64,000 bases of DNA from Pseudomonas knackmussii B13. GTDB taxonomy: Bacteria > Pseudomonadota > Gammaproteobacteria > Pseudomonadales > Pseudomonadaceae. Positions 54,029 to 63,434 of the stretch are shown one piece after another. The notes beneath the pieces are model-generated. The model was not told the origin of the DNA and did no database searches. It worked only from the letters and a program-made list of their open reading frames with translations. The translations under genes and the position numbers were made by a program. The stretch lies in NCBI RefSeq assembly GCF_000689415.1, contig NZ_HG322950.1, positions 124,001 through 188,000 on the forward strand, in the 5' to 3' direction. Each line of letters begins with the position of its first letter. Position 1 is the stretch's first letter.

Positions 54029-54913
54029 GTGAACCTGTTGCAGCACATTGCCCAGTCGCGTCATCTGCTTCGCAAGTCGGAACTCAAGGTCGCCGACCAC
54101 GTGATGCAGGACCCTGCCTCTGTCATGCACAGCTCCATGGCGGACCTCGCCCACGGCGTCGGCGTCAGCGAGCCGACCATCGTGCGCTTCTGCCGCGCCA
54201 TCGGCTGCTCGGGCTTCCAGGACCTCAAGCTGAAGCTCGCGCAGAGCCTGGCCGCCGGCGCCAGCTTCGGGCAGTTCGCGATCAACGAGAACGACTCGGT
54301 CACCGACTTCAGCCTGAAGATCTTCGACACCACGCTGCACTCGTTGATGGAAGTGCGCGAGAAGCTCGACACCCACGCCCTGGAGCGCGCCATCGCCGCC
54401 ATCGCCCATGCCCAGCGCGTGGAGTTCTACGGCTTCGGTGCTTCCGGTGCGGTGGCTGCGGATGCCCAGCACAAGTTCTTCCGCCTGCTGCTCTCGGCAG
54501 CGGCCTATTCCGACCCGCATATGCAGGCGATGTCGGCGGTGACCCTCAAGCCTTCCGACGTGGCCATCTGCATCTCGCAGTCCGGCCGCTCCAAGGACCT
54601 GCTGGTGACCGCCAACCTGGTCCGCGAGGCTGGTGCCACGCTGATCACCCTGTGCCCGAGCCAGACTCCGCTGGCCGACCTCGCCACCGTCAACCTGGCA
54701 GTCGACGTCCACGAGGACACCGACATCTACACCCCGCTGACCTCGCGTATCGCCCACCTGGTGGTGATCGACGTGCTGGCCATGGGCGTGGCCATGGCGC
54801 GCGGTCCGGACCTGGTCAACCACCTCAAGAGCGTCAAGCGCAGCCTGCGCAGCCTGCGGCTGTCGCCCAAGGTCGTGAAGAGCCACGAGGAGCGCCCGGA
54901 AGAGGCGTCCTGA
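54029..54913 (+). CDS. HexR-family (RpiR/SIS) regulator
   Basis: 294 residues. HTH_6 domain (LLRKSELKVADHVMQDPASVMHSSMADLAHGVGVSEPTIVRFCRAIG in outline, to residue about 60) and SIS domain (about 120-260: VEFYGFGASGAVAADAQHKFFRL, CISQSGRSKDLL). HexR proteins release DNA on binding 2-keto-3-deoxy-6-phosphogluconate. Divergent from zwf over a matching operator; it is a paralogue of, not identical to, the HexR of the zwf-pgl-eda operon. GTG 54029 is the only start giving the full HTH. A hairpin (54919-54937) follows. Confidence 0.88.
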   Translation: MNLLQHIAQSRHLLRKSELKVADHVMQDPASVMHSSMADLAHGVGVSEPTIVRFCRAIGCSGFQDLKLKLAQSLAAGASFGQFAINENDSVTDFSLKIFDTTLHSLMEVREKLDTHALERAIAAIAHAQRVEFYGFGASGAVAADAQHKFFRLLLSAAAYSDPHMQAMSAVTLKPSDVAICISQSGRSKDLLVTANLVREAGATLITLCPSQTPLADLATVNLAVDVHEDTDIYTPLTSRIAHLVVIDVLAMGVAMARGPDLVNHLKSVKRSLRSLRLSPKVVKSHEERPEEAS

Positions 54914-54918
54914 TCCGG

Positions 54919-54937
54919 CGCCGACCGCTGGTCGGCG
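54919..54937 (+). terminator. Hairpin after HexR-family gene
   Basis: CGCCGACC-GCT-GGTCGGCG, eight-base stem with a 3-base loop, 6 bases beyond the stop codon. No T-run. Confidence 0.5.
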
Positions 54938-55025
54938 TCACCGGCTGTTCACTGCCGCGTCCTCGAACTGTCATGCACTGGCACCATGCTGGCGTCTCCA
55001 GCCCTTCGGCTTTGGGAGATGCGAG

Positions 55026-55238
55026 ATGCAACGCCATATCGACGATACCCAGCTCCTGGATAGCAAGACCCGCCGCAAGCTCGAGGATCAGCGCCGCATG
55101 CAGTTCCGCCGCGCGATCGAAGAGCGCCTCGAATCGCAGCGACTTGATCGCGAATTTTCCGATTATCCCGACCTGATCGCCGTGAACTACCTCAAGTCGG
55201 CGAAGGGTTCGGCGAGAAGCGCTCGGCCAGCTGGCTGA
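55026..55238 (+). CDS. Small highly charged protein, possibly PA3496-like family
   Basis: 70 residues, no cysteines, helical and highly charged (KTRRKLEDQRRMQFRRAIEERLESQRLDREF). A ribosome site (GGGAG) precedes the ATG. The pattern recalls a family of short Pseudomonas proteins annotated after PA3496, but this is from memory. The 3' end runs 47 bases into the convergent LysR gene, so the end of one must read over the other. The arginine-rich start could also suit a nucleic-acid contact. Confidence 0.6.
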   Translation: MQRHIDDTQLLDSKTRRKLEDQRRMQFRRAIEERLESQRLDREFSDYPDLIAVNYLKSAKGSARSARPAG

Positions 55239-56142
55239 TCAGCGCACGCTCTTCCCGAATGAAGCCGACGAACGCCTGAGCCACCGGGCTCAGGCGTTTG
55301 CCGCGTGCGTGCACCAGACACCAGCTGCGGTACAGCGGCAGCTCTTCCACGGGCAGCTCGCGCAGCAGCCCGGAGCGGATTTCGCGGCTCACCGCATGGC
55401 GCGGCAGCAGCGCCAGGCCAAGGCCGGCCAGAACCCCTTCGCGGGAGCCTTCCAACGAAGCGAATTCCAGCGTGTGCGGGAAGTGCGCGCGCTTCTGCTG
55501 GAAGTGTTCCTCGCAGGCCTTGCGGGTTCCCGAACCGGGTTCGCGGACCAGCAGCGGCCAGGGCTCCAGGTCCTTCAGCGACAGCTTGGCGGCGCTGCAC
55601 AGCGGGTGGTCCGGCGGCGCTACCGCGACTATCGGGTTGTTCAGGAAGGGCAGGAATTCCAGCGCCATGTCCTGCGGCACCAGGGACATGATCACCAGGT
55701 CGTCGCGGTTGTCCGAGAGGCGCTTGATCACCTGCGCGCGGTTCACCACCGTCAGGTGCAGGCTGACGTCCGGGTGCTGCGCCTGGAAGGCAGCGAACAG
55801 GTGCGGGGTGATGTACTTGGCGCTGGACTCCACCGCCAGGCGCAATTGGCCCTGCAGCGAGCCCTTGAGGTCGGAAAGCTGCATGTCGAGCACTTCCAGG
55901 CGCTGGAAGATGTCGTTGCTGGCGCGCAGCAGGGCGTCGGCGGCGTCCGTCTGGTAGAGCTTCTTGCCGATGTATTCGAACAGCGGCTGGCCGACCAGCT
56001 CTTCCAGCTGGCGAATCTGCAGGCTGACCGCCGGTTGGGTCAGCGCCATTTCCTCGGCAGCGCGACTGTAGGAACGGCTTTCGCACACTGCACGAAACAC
56101 CTGCATCTGACGAAGTGTCATGCGCATCAATGACTTACGCAT
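55192..56142 (-). CDS. pycR: LysR-family regulator, probable PycR
   Basis: 316 residues. HTH (VFRAVCESRSYSRAAEEMALTQPAVSLQIRQLEELVG, residues about 14-50), then an LTTR effector domain typical of the CbbR/CysB-like branch (VVNRAQVIKRLSDNRDDLVIMS; PLVREPGSGTRKACEEHF). ATG 56142 has GGGGAG 9 bases upstream. Divergent from the pyruvate carboxylase genes, as I recall for PycR in P. aeruginosa, where it activates pycAB. LTTR-like AT-rich repeats occur in the 225-base intergenic region. Confidence 0.85.
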   Translation of the reverse strand: MRKSLMRMTLRQMQVFRAVCESRSYSRAAEEMALTQPAVSLQIRQLEELVGQPLFEYIGKKLYQTDAADALLRASNDIFQRLEVLDMQLSDLKGSLQGQLRLAVESSAKYITPHLFAAFQAQHPDVSLHLTVVNRAQVIKRLSDNRDDLVIMSLVPQDMALEFLPFLNNPIVAVAPPDHPLCSAAKLSLKDLEPWPLLVREPGSGTRKACEEHFQQKRAHFPHTLEFASLEGSREGVLAGLGLALLPRHAVSREIRSGLLRELPVEELPLYRSWCLVHARGKRLSPVAQAFVGFIREERALISQLAERFSPNPSPT

Positions 56143-56202
56143 TTCCAGCAGCTCCCCGAAGGATAGTTCTGACTGAATATAAGTCAAAAGTTATGGCTAT
56201 CC

Positions 56203-56214
56203 CAATAAATATTG
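56203..56214. promoter_or_regulatory. Possible LysR box
   Basis: CAATA-AA-TATTG, a small perfect palindrome in the divergent pycR-pycA region. Flanked by AT-rich sequence, unlike the rest of the neighbourhood. A second structure in the pycA leader, the GCCGG/CCGGC hairpin at about 56254-56273, may act after transcription starts. Confidence 0.4.
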
Positions 56215-56367
56215 ATTTTGGTTAATTCTCCTTCCCGCGTAGGGTAAAAACACGCCGGAAGCCAGGCTCCGGCATGCGACCAACCGACGCGGAATCCAAG
56301 CCGCGACGGATTGCCGATTGGTTTTTTGCGCCGGGGTCCATAAGGCCCGGGCCGAGGGAAAGCCGAA

Positions 56368-57783
<1,416 letters not shown>

Positions 57784-57799
57784 GGGAAGGATTCAGAAC

Positions 57800-59608
57800 A
57801 TGAGCAAGAAAGTCACAGTCACCGATACCATCCTGCGCGACGCCCACCAGTCGCTGCTGGCCACCCGCATGCGCACCGAGGACATGCTGCCGATCTGCGA
57901 CAAGCTCGACCGCGTCGGCTACTGGTCGCTGGAAGTCTGGGGTGGCGCCACCTTCGACGCCTGTGTCCGCTTCCTCAAGGAAGACCCGTGGGAGCGTCTG
58001 CGCAAGCTCAAGGCCGCGCTGCCGAATACCCGCCTGCAGATGCTCCTGCGCGGGCAGAACCTGCTCGGCTACCGCCACTACAGCGATGACGTGGTTCGCG
58101 CTTTCGTCGCCAAGGCCGCGGTCAACGGCATCGATGTGTTCCGCATTTTCGACGCGATGAACGACGTGCGTAACCTGCGTGTTTCCATCGAGGCGGTGAA
58201 GGCTGCCGGCAAGCATGCCCAGGGCACCCTCTGCTACACCACCAGCCCGGTGCACACCATCGATGCCTTCGTGAACCAGGCTAAGGCCATGGCGGCCATG
58301 GGCGTGGATTCCATCGCCATCAAGGACATGGCCGGCCTGCTGACCCCGTTCGCCACCGGCGAACTGGTCAAGGCACTGAAGAGCGAGCAGAGCCTGCCGG
58401 TGTTCGTGCACTCCCACGACACCGCCGGCGTCGCCAGCATGTGCCAGTTGAAGGCCATCGAGAACGGCGCCGACAACATCGACACCGCCATCTCCAGCAT
58501 GGCTTGGGGCACCAGCCACCCGGGCACCGAGTCGATGGTCGCCGCGCTGCGCGGCACGCCCTATGACACTGGCCTGGACCTGGAGCTGCTGCAGGAAATC
58601 GGCCTTTACTTCTATGCCGTGCGCAAGAAGTACCACCAGTTCGAGAGCGACTTCACCGGCGTCGACACCCGCGTGCAGGTCAACCAGGTGCCGGGCGGCA
58701 TGATTTCCAACCTGGCCAACCAGTTGAAGGAGCAGGGCGCCCTCAACCGGATGGACGAAGTGCTGGAAGAGATCCCGCGCGTGCGCGCCGACCTCGGCTA
58801 CCCGCCCCTGGTGACCCCGACCTCGCAGATCGTCGGCACCCAGGCGTTCTTCAACGTGCTGGCCGGCGAGCGCTACAAGACCATCACCAACGAGGTGAAG
58901 CTGTACCTGCAGGGCCGCTACGGCAAGGCCGCCGGCACCATCAACGAAGAGCTGCGTCGCCAGGCCATCGGCAACGAGGAAGTCATCGACGTGCGCCCGG
59001 CCGACCTGCTCAAGCCCGAGCTGGACAAGCTGCGCGCCGAGATCGGCAGCCTGGCGCAGTCCGAAGAGGACGTGCTGACCTACGCGATGTTCCCGGACAT
59101 CGGCCGCAAGTTCCTCGAAGAACGCGCCGCCGGCGCCCTGAAGCCGGAAGCGCTGCTGCCGATCCCCAGCGGCAACGGCGTGGCCGCTGCCGGTGGCGAG
59201 GGCGTGCCGACCGAGTTCGTCGTCGACGTCCACGGCGAGACCTACCGCATCGACATCACCGGTGTCGGCGTGAAGGGCGACAACAAGCGCCACTTCTACC
59301 TGTCCATCGACGGCATGCCGGAAGAGGTGGTGTTCGAGCCGCTCAACGAGTACGTCGCCGGCGACAGCAGCAAGCGCCGCCAGGCCAGCGCGCCGGGCCA
59401 CGTCACCACCGCCATGCCGGGCAACATCGTCGACGTGCTGGTGAAGCAGGGCGACAGCGTGAAAGCCGGCCAGGCCGTGCTGATCACCGAAGCCATGAAG
59501 ATGGAAACCGAGGTGCAGGCCGGTATCGCCGGCACCGTGAAGGCGATCCACGTAGCCAAGGGTGACCGCGTCAACCCGGGCGAAGTGCTGATCGAGATTG
59601 AAGGCTGA
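57800..59608 (+). CDS. pycB: Pyruvate carboxylase subunit B (carboxyltransferase plus biotin carrier)
   Basis: 602 residues. The carboxyltransferase TIM barrel starts VTDTILRDAHQSLLATRMRT and contains metal ligands in HSHDTAGVAS and the carbamylated-Lys region IAIKDMAGLL. A PYC/OadA linker domain follows. The C-terminal biotinyl domain carries EAMKMETE with the biotin Lys at residue 567. Transfers CO2 from biotin to pyruvate to make oxaloacetate. Homologous to OadA, but with no membrane decarboxylase subunits nearby. An intrinsic terminator follows. Confidence 0.93.
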   Translation: MSKKVTVTDTILRDAHQSLLATRMRTEDMLPICDKLDRVGYWSLEVWGGATFDACVRFLKEDPWERLRKLKAALPNTRLQMLLRGQNLLGYRHYSDDVVRAFVAKAAVNGIDVFRIFDAMNDVRNLRVSIEAVKAAGKHAQGTLCYTTSPVHTIDAFVNQAKAMAAMGVDSIAIKDMAGLLTPFATGELVKALKSEQSLPVFVHSHDTAGVASMCQLKAIENGADNIDTAISSMAWGTSHPGTESMVAALRGTPYDTGLDLELLQEIGLYFYAVRKKYHQFESDFTGVDTRVQVNQVPGGMISNLANQLKEQGALNRMDEVLEEIPRVRADLGYPPLVTPTSQIVGTQAFFNVLAGERYKTITNEVKLYLQGRYGKAAGTINEELRRQAIGNEEVIDVRPADLLKPELDKLRAEIGSLAQSEEDVLTYAMFPDIGRKFLEERAAGALKPEALLPIPSGNGVAAAGGEGVPTEFVVDVHGETYRIDITGVGVKGDNKRHFYLSIDGMPEEVVFEPLNEYVAGDSSKRRQASAPGHVTTAMPGNIVDVLVKQGDSVKAGQAVLITEAMKMETEVQAGIAGTVKAIHVAKGDRVNPGEVLIEIEG

Positions 59609-59642
59609 CCGACGGACAGACGGGTCTCTAGGTTCAGTCACC

Positions 59643-59670
59643 GGGGGGAGCACGATGCTCCCCCTTTTTT
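59643..59670 (+). terminator. Intrinsic terminator of pycAB
   Basis: GGGGGAGCA-CGA-TGCTCCCCC followed by TTTTTT. Confidence 0.85.
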
Positions 59671-59701
59671 ATGGCGGCGCCAAAAACAGGCAAAGACCTT
59701 A

Positions 59702-59707
59702 TATAAT
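59702..59707 (+). promoter_or_regulatory. -10 element of yjdM-like gene
   Basis: Consensus TATAAT, 42 bases before the start codon; no clear -35. Confidence 0.5.
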
Positions 59708-59743
59708 CCGCGGTCTTTGAATCACCCCATGCGAGAGAACGCC

Positions 59744-60082
59744 GTGAGCCAGCTGCCGCCCTGCCCGAAATGCCATTCCGAATTCACCTATGAGGACGGC
59801 GCGTTGCTGGTCTGCCCCGAGTGCGCCCACGAGTGGTCGGCCGATGCCGCCGAAGGCGATAGCGACGCCAAGGTCATCAAGGATTCCGTCGGCAATGTGC
59901 TGCAGGACGGCGACACCGTGACGGTCATCAAGGACCTCAAGGTCAAGGGCTCGTCCCTGGTGGTCAAGGTCGGCACCAAGGTGAAGAACATCCGCCTGGT
60001 CGATGGCGACCACGACATCGACTGCAAGATCGACGGCATCGGCGCGATGAAGCTGAAGTCGGAGTTCGTGAAGAAGGTCTGA
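59744..60082 (+). CDS. YjdM/PhnA-family zinc-ribbon protein
   Basis: 112 residues. Zinc ribbon at the N-terminus (LPPCPKCHSEFTYEDGALLVCPECAHEW, four Cys as two CxxC), then an SH3-like beta domain (KDSVGNVLQDGDTVTVIKDLKVKGSS). Same architecture as E. coli YjdM (old name PhnA), which is not itself needed for phosphonate use. GTG 59744 has GAGAG at good spacing; ATG 59729 would add five residues. Monocistronic between two intrinsic terminators. Confidence 0.88.
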   Translation: MSQLPPCPKCHSEFTYEDGALLVCPECAHEWSADAAEGDSDAKVIKDSVGNVLQDGDTVTVIKDLKVKGSSLVVKVGTKVKNIRLVDGDHDIDCKIDGIGAMKLKSEFVKKV

Positions 60083-60099
60083 GCCTTCCCCGAACCATG

Positions 60100-60130
60100 A
60101 AAAAGCCCGGCCAAGTGCCGGGCTTTTTTC
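60100..60130. terminator. Bidirectional intrinsic terminator
   Basis: AAAAGCCCGGC, 5-base loop, GCCGGGCTTTTTT. Serves both the yjdM-like gene and the convergent thioesterase gene. Confidence 0.85.
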
Positions 60131-60150
60131 GTTTCACGGCGCGGGCCGCG

Positions 60151-60987
60151 TCACTGCTTGTAGTAGACGATCTGGTTGCTGGTGGCGAGCAACTCGCCGG
60201 CTTCGCTCCACAGCTCGGCGCTCTGGTCGAAATAACCATTGCGGAAGGCCTGGCCGCGCGCTTCGCCGAGCAGGTAGCCGTCGCCGACCTCGGCCAGTTG
60301 CTCGGCATCGGTATGGAAATAGGTGGTGATCGACACGGTGCCGGCCGGCACGGGTGTGGCGCGGCGTAGCCAGACGCGCGGGTAGAAGATGTCGCTCATC
60401 GCCGCCAGGGACGGGAAGTCGAGCGGGCGCTGGCCGGCATCGCGCAGCCAGAGCTGGGTGCGGCTGTGCTCGCCGCTGCCGTCCCATTTCGTCGGGAATG
60501 CGCCGCTGATTGCGCGCATTTCGTATTGGCCGACCCAGGCCACCCCCTTGCCGCTGGTGTTCATCGGCTCGCACTCGGCTGGCGCAGGCGCGCTGGGATG
60601 TTGCAGGTCGACATTGCTCCAGGTCTCGCGGCGCAGGGCAGTGACGGCGGTGCCGGTAGAGGTCACCTGGCGTTCGCCGTTGGCGTCGGTCTGGCTCAGC
60701 TGCAGCATCCAGTGCTGGGTGGAGCGATTGGTGCGCACCGGCGTCGCTTCGATGCTGAAGGCGCCGGCTTCGATGGCCGCAGCGAAGTTGACGGTCAGCG
60801 ACAGCGGGCTGCCGAGCAGCTGCGGATGGCGCAGCACGGCCTGCAGCATGACGGCTGCGGTGATGCCGCCGAACGGACCGACCATGTTCCAGTAATCGGC
60901 GCTGGTGGCGCCGTGGAACAGGTCGGGATACTGCGCGTCGGCCTCCAGGGCCAGGGCGCGGTCGAAGGGGTGCAGGGCGTCGGTCAT
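60151..60987 (-). CDS. TesB-like (double-hotdog) thioesterase family protein
   Basis: 278 residues. PFGGITAAVMLQAVLRHPQLLGSP, LSLTVNFAAAIEAGAFSIEATPVRTNRS and the second hotdog VWLRRATPVPAGTVSITTYFHTDAEQL followed by GYLLGEARGQAFRNGYFDQSAELW correspond to acyl-CoA thioesterase II halves. Probably hydrolyses medium- or long-chain acyl-CoA. It is monocistronic, with about 70 bases before the following membrane protein gene on the same strand. Confidence 0.82.
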   Translation of the reverse strand: MTDALHPFDRALALEADAQYPDLFHGATSADYWNMVGPFGGITAAVMLQAVLRHPQLLGSPLSLTVNFAAAIEAGAFSIEATPVRTNRSTQHWMLQLSQTDANGERQVTSTGTAVTALRRETWSNVDLQHPSAPAPAECEPMNTSGKGVAWVGQYEMRAISGAFPTKWDGSGEHSRTQLWLRDAGQRPLDFPSLAAMSDIFYPRVWLRRATPVPAGTVSITTYFHTDAEQLAEVGDGYLLGEARGQAFRNGYFDQSAELWSEAGELLATSNQIVYYKQ

Positions 60988-61058
60988 GGCGTCGTCTCGG
61001 CTCGGGTGTCCCGGTCTTTTAGGGGACGGCCCGGGCCGCGGTCAAGCGAACCGACGGG

Positions 61059-62090
61059 TCAGGGCGTGACCTCGAAACGCAGCGTGCCGATCACCTGGCC
61101 GACCTCGGTGACCACCTGCACCTGCCAGCGCCCGCTGGGGTCGCCGGGGAAGTTCTGCTTGTGGGTCCAGGCGCGGTAGCCGGCCTCGCGGCCGCCGTGG
61201 ATGTCCAGGGCGATGCGGTCGACTTCCTTACCGTTCTGTCGCCAGACGTGGTAGATGCGCTCGTCCAGCCCGCGCGGCGCGCTGATCGCGGTATAGGCGT
61301 AGAGCCCCTGGCTGCGAATCTGCGCGACGCTGATCTGCTCCAGGCTGTCGCCCGGGGTGCGCTGGCTGTTGTCGAACTGCTCGGTGAGCGCCATCTCGGT
61401 CATCCACAGGGTCGAGGGCGGCACCCAGGCGCGACCGAACCAGCCGGCGGCGCCGATGCACAGCGTCAGGCCGAGAAGGGCCACCCAGCGCCACCATTTG
61501 TGGATGCCCACCGACACCACCAGGCTCGGGAAGGACAGCGCCACGGCGATGCCCAGGGCCCATTTGTAGCTCTCTGGGGTGCTCAGCTGGAGGATGATCG
61601 GCAGCGCCGTGAGCAGCACGGCGAACAGCGTCAGGGTGTGGTAGCCGAGGAAGGTCCAGCGCCGCCCGGCCAGCCACTTGTAGTAGACCGGGTCGGTGAT
61701 GGAGATCAGCCCGGCGATCGCCAGGGCGCCAGTGAACACCGCCTGGCCGCTGTTCCAGGTGGTGGTGACGAAGAAGAAAGGCAGGACGAAGAACAGGCTT
61801 TCCTGGTGGATCAGCTGGGTCGCGTAGCGCAGCAGGCCCGGCGGCACTGACCAGCCGAAGCGCTTCCTCACCCGCTCGGTGAGCAGGTTCTCGAGCATCA
61901 GCCAGAGCCAGCTGACCAGCATGACGATGGCCATGGCCCGGGCGAAGCCGGCGCGATGGCGGTCGACCATCATGAAGCTGAACAGCCCCGAGCAGAAGCC
62001 GAACAGCGCGACCACATGGGGGTAGCGTTCGAGGAGCGAGAGGACCAGCGCGATCACGCGCTGCACGCGGTTTTTCCAGGCGGCCAGCAT
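61059..62090 (-). CDS. DUF5924/DUF2914 membrane protein
   Basis: 343 residues. About seven membrane segments (e.g. VVALFGFCSGLFSFMMV; LFFVLPFFFVTTTWNSGQAVF; WWRWVALLGLTLCIGAAGWF) are followed by a periplasmic domain of about 110 residues of DUF2914 type (RIYHVWRQNGKEVDRIALDIHGGREAGYRAWTHKQNFPGDPSGRWQVQV). The soluble domain has a conserved Trp-rich beta fold. Function unknown to me; widely kept in Pseudomonas. Confidence 0.8.
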   Translation of the reverse strand: MLAAWKNRVQRVIALVLSLLERYPHVVALFGFCSGLFSFMMVDRHRAGFARAMAIVMLVSWLWLMLENLLTERVRKRFGWSVPPGLLRYATQLIHQESLFFVLPFFFVTTTWNSGQAVFTGALAIAGLISITDPVYYKWLAGRRWTFLGYHTLTLFAVLLTALPIILQLSTPESYKWALGIAVALSFPSLVVSVGIHKWWRWVALLGLTLCIGAAGWFGRAWVPPSTLWMTEMALTEQFDNSQRTPGDSLEQISVAQIRSQGLYAYTAISAPRGLDERIYHVWRQNGKEVDRIALDIHGGREAGYRAWTHKQNFPGDPSGRWQVQVVTEVGQVIGTLRFEVTP

Positions 62091-62204
62091 GACGGGTGCG
62101 AAGCAGAAAACGAGAAGGGCGGCGATTGTACCCCTTGCACCGCGCGGCGTGCAGCCGGGGAAGGACGGAGGGTAGGGGCTTTGGGATATCGCGCCGATCC
62201 ACCC

Positions 62205-62350
62205 GTAGGGCGCATAACCGCGTTCGCGGTTATGCGCCGAAGATCGGCAGGAAAACGGCGGATAACCCTTTCAGGGTTATTCGCCCTACAGGGGCGGCAT
62301 TCGCGTTGGGCGGTTCGCGAGCAAGAACCAGGCGTCCCCCTCGCTCCTAC
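62205..62350. repeat. Mixed REP cluster of two families
   Basis: GTAGGGCGCATAACCGCG with its complement (62205-62238), CGGCGGATAACCCTTTCAGG followed by GTTATTCGCCCTAC (62256-62289), and an arm of the GTAGGAGCG family with the extra block (GTTCGCGAGCAAGAACCAGG then CGTCCCCCTCGCTCCTAC). It fills the 262-base gap between convergently unrelated genes; no coding sequence is seen. Confidence 0.8.
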
Positions 62351-62352
62351 GT

Positions 62353-63267
62353 TCAGTCCGGCGCTTTGCCGCCCAGCTCGCCGCGCGCGTACTCGACGAA
62401 CAGCTGCGCCGGCTTGGTCAGCTGCGCACGCTTGAGCCAGGCGGCGACCAGGCCGGAGGCGCTGACGTCTTCGGCGATGTTCACCATCACCACCTTCTTG
62501 CCGTCGTAGGTGCATTCGGAGTGCGGCCGGGTCACCAGCACCGAGAAGCCGAAACCCTGGCCGACCATGCCGCGCACCATCTCGATGGAGGGCGAGCTGA
62601 AGGCGATGTTCGGGGTCAGGCCGAGCTCCTCGAAGATGCTCACGAAGTAGGTCCGGCTGGGCTGCACGTCGAGCAGGATCATCGGCTCCAGCACCAGGTC
62701 GCGCAGCGACACCTGGGCCTGCTGGGCGAAGCGGTGGTCGGCCGGGAGCAGCGCGTAGGGGCGTTGCGCCGGCATCAGCGGTTCGGTCTCGATGGTGCCG
62801 TCGAGGTCGTGGCGGTAGAGGAAGGCGAGGTCGAAGCGCCCGGCGGTCAGGCCTTGCACCAGCTCCTGCTGCTCGCCGTCGCGGATGCGGATTTCCACGC
62901 CCGGATAGCGTTCGCGGAAGCCGGCGATCAGCCGTGGCAGGTACAGCGGCGCCACCGTCTCGAAGCAGCCGAGGTCGATCTGCCCGGCGACCACGTCGTT
63001 GTCGGCCAGGGCGTTCTGCTCGAACTCGTGGGCCATGCGCAGCAGTTCCTGGGCCTTGCGGTAGAAGCGCGCGCCGGCGGGGGTCAGGGACACGCCCTGG
63101 GCGTGGTGGCGAATGAACAGCTGCACGCCGAAGCTCTCTTCCAGGCCCTTGATCGCCGTCGAGATCGACGGCTGGGCGATGTAGAGCTTGCGCGAGGCCT
63201 CGGCCACGCTGCCGCATTCCACGGTGGTCACGAAATACTTCAATTGCCGCAAGGTGTAGGAAGCCAC
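62353..63267 (-). CDS. LysR-family regulator
   Basis: 304 residues from GTG 63267 (MASYTLRQLKYFVTTVECGSVAEASRKLYIAQPSIS), preceded by GAGG; an upstream in-frame ATG at 63423 would run through the divergent promoter. HTH at about residues 17-36, effector domain beginning near 90 (VAGQIDLGCFETVAPLYLPRLI). It lies head to head with the nitrilase-fold gene at 63435 and probably regulates it. By eye it resembles regulators of amidase or aromatic catabolism. Confidence 0.9.
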   Translation of the reverse strand: MASYTLRQLKYFVTTVECGSVAEASRKLYIAQPSISTAIKGLEESFGVQLFIRHHAQGVSLTPAGARFYRKAQELLRMAHEFEQNALADNDVVAGQIDLGCFETVAPLYLPRLIAGFRERYPGVEIRIRDGEQQELVQGLTAGRFDLAFLYRHDLDGTIETEPLMPAQRPYALLPADHRFAQQAQVSLRDLVLEPMILLDVQPSRTYFVSIFEELGLTPNIAFSSPSIEMVRGMVGQGFGFSVLVTRPHSECTYDGKKVVMVNIAEDVSASGLVAAWLKRAQLTKPAQLFVEYARGELGGKAPD

Positions 63268-63434
63268 AGCCAACCTCGGTGTTTCTCGTTGTATCGCGCC
63301 ACGATACCGCTTCGCGCGCGGCGCGAGGCGAGGATTTTCATCGACAGGGACGACATTTTTCATGGCCAGGGCCGCGCCAGGCCGCCGGCATACTCCCTGC
63401 ACATTCCCCGCTCGACAGGACAAGGAGCAGCAGC

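Noticed and set aside
57800..59608. Oxaloacetate decarboxylase alpha subunit (OadA)
   Set aside because: Sequence is homologous, but no beta or gamma membrane subunits are encoded nearby and a biotin carboxylase gene precedes it, which fits two-subunit pyruvate carboxylase.
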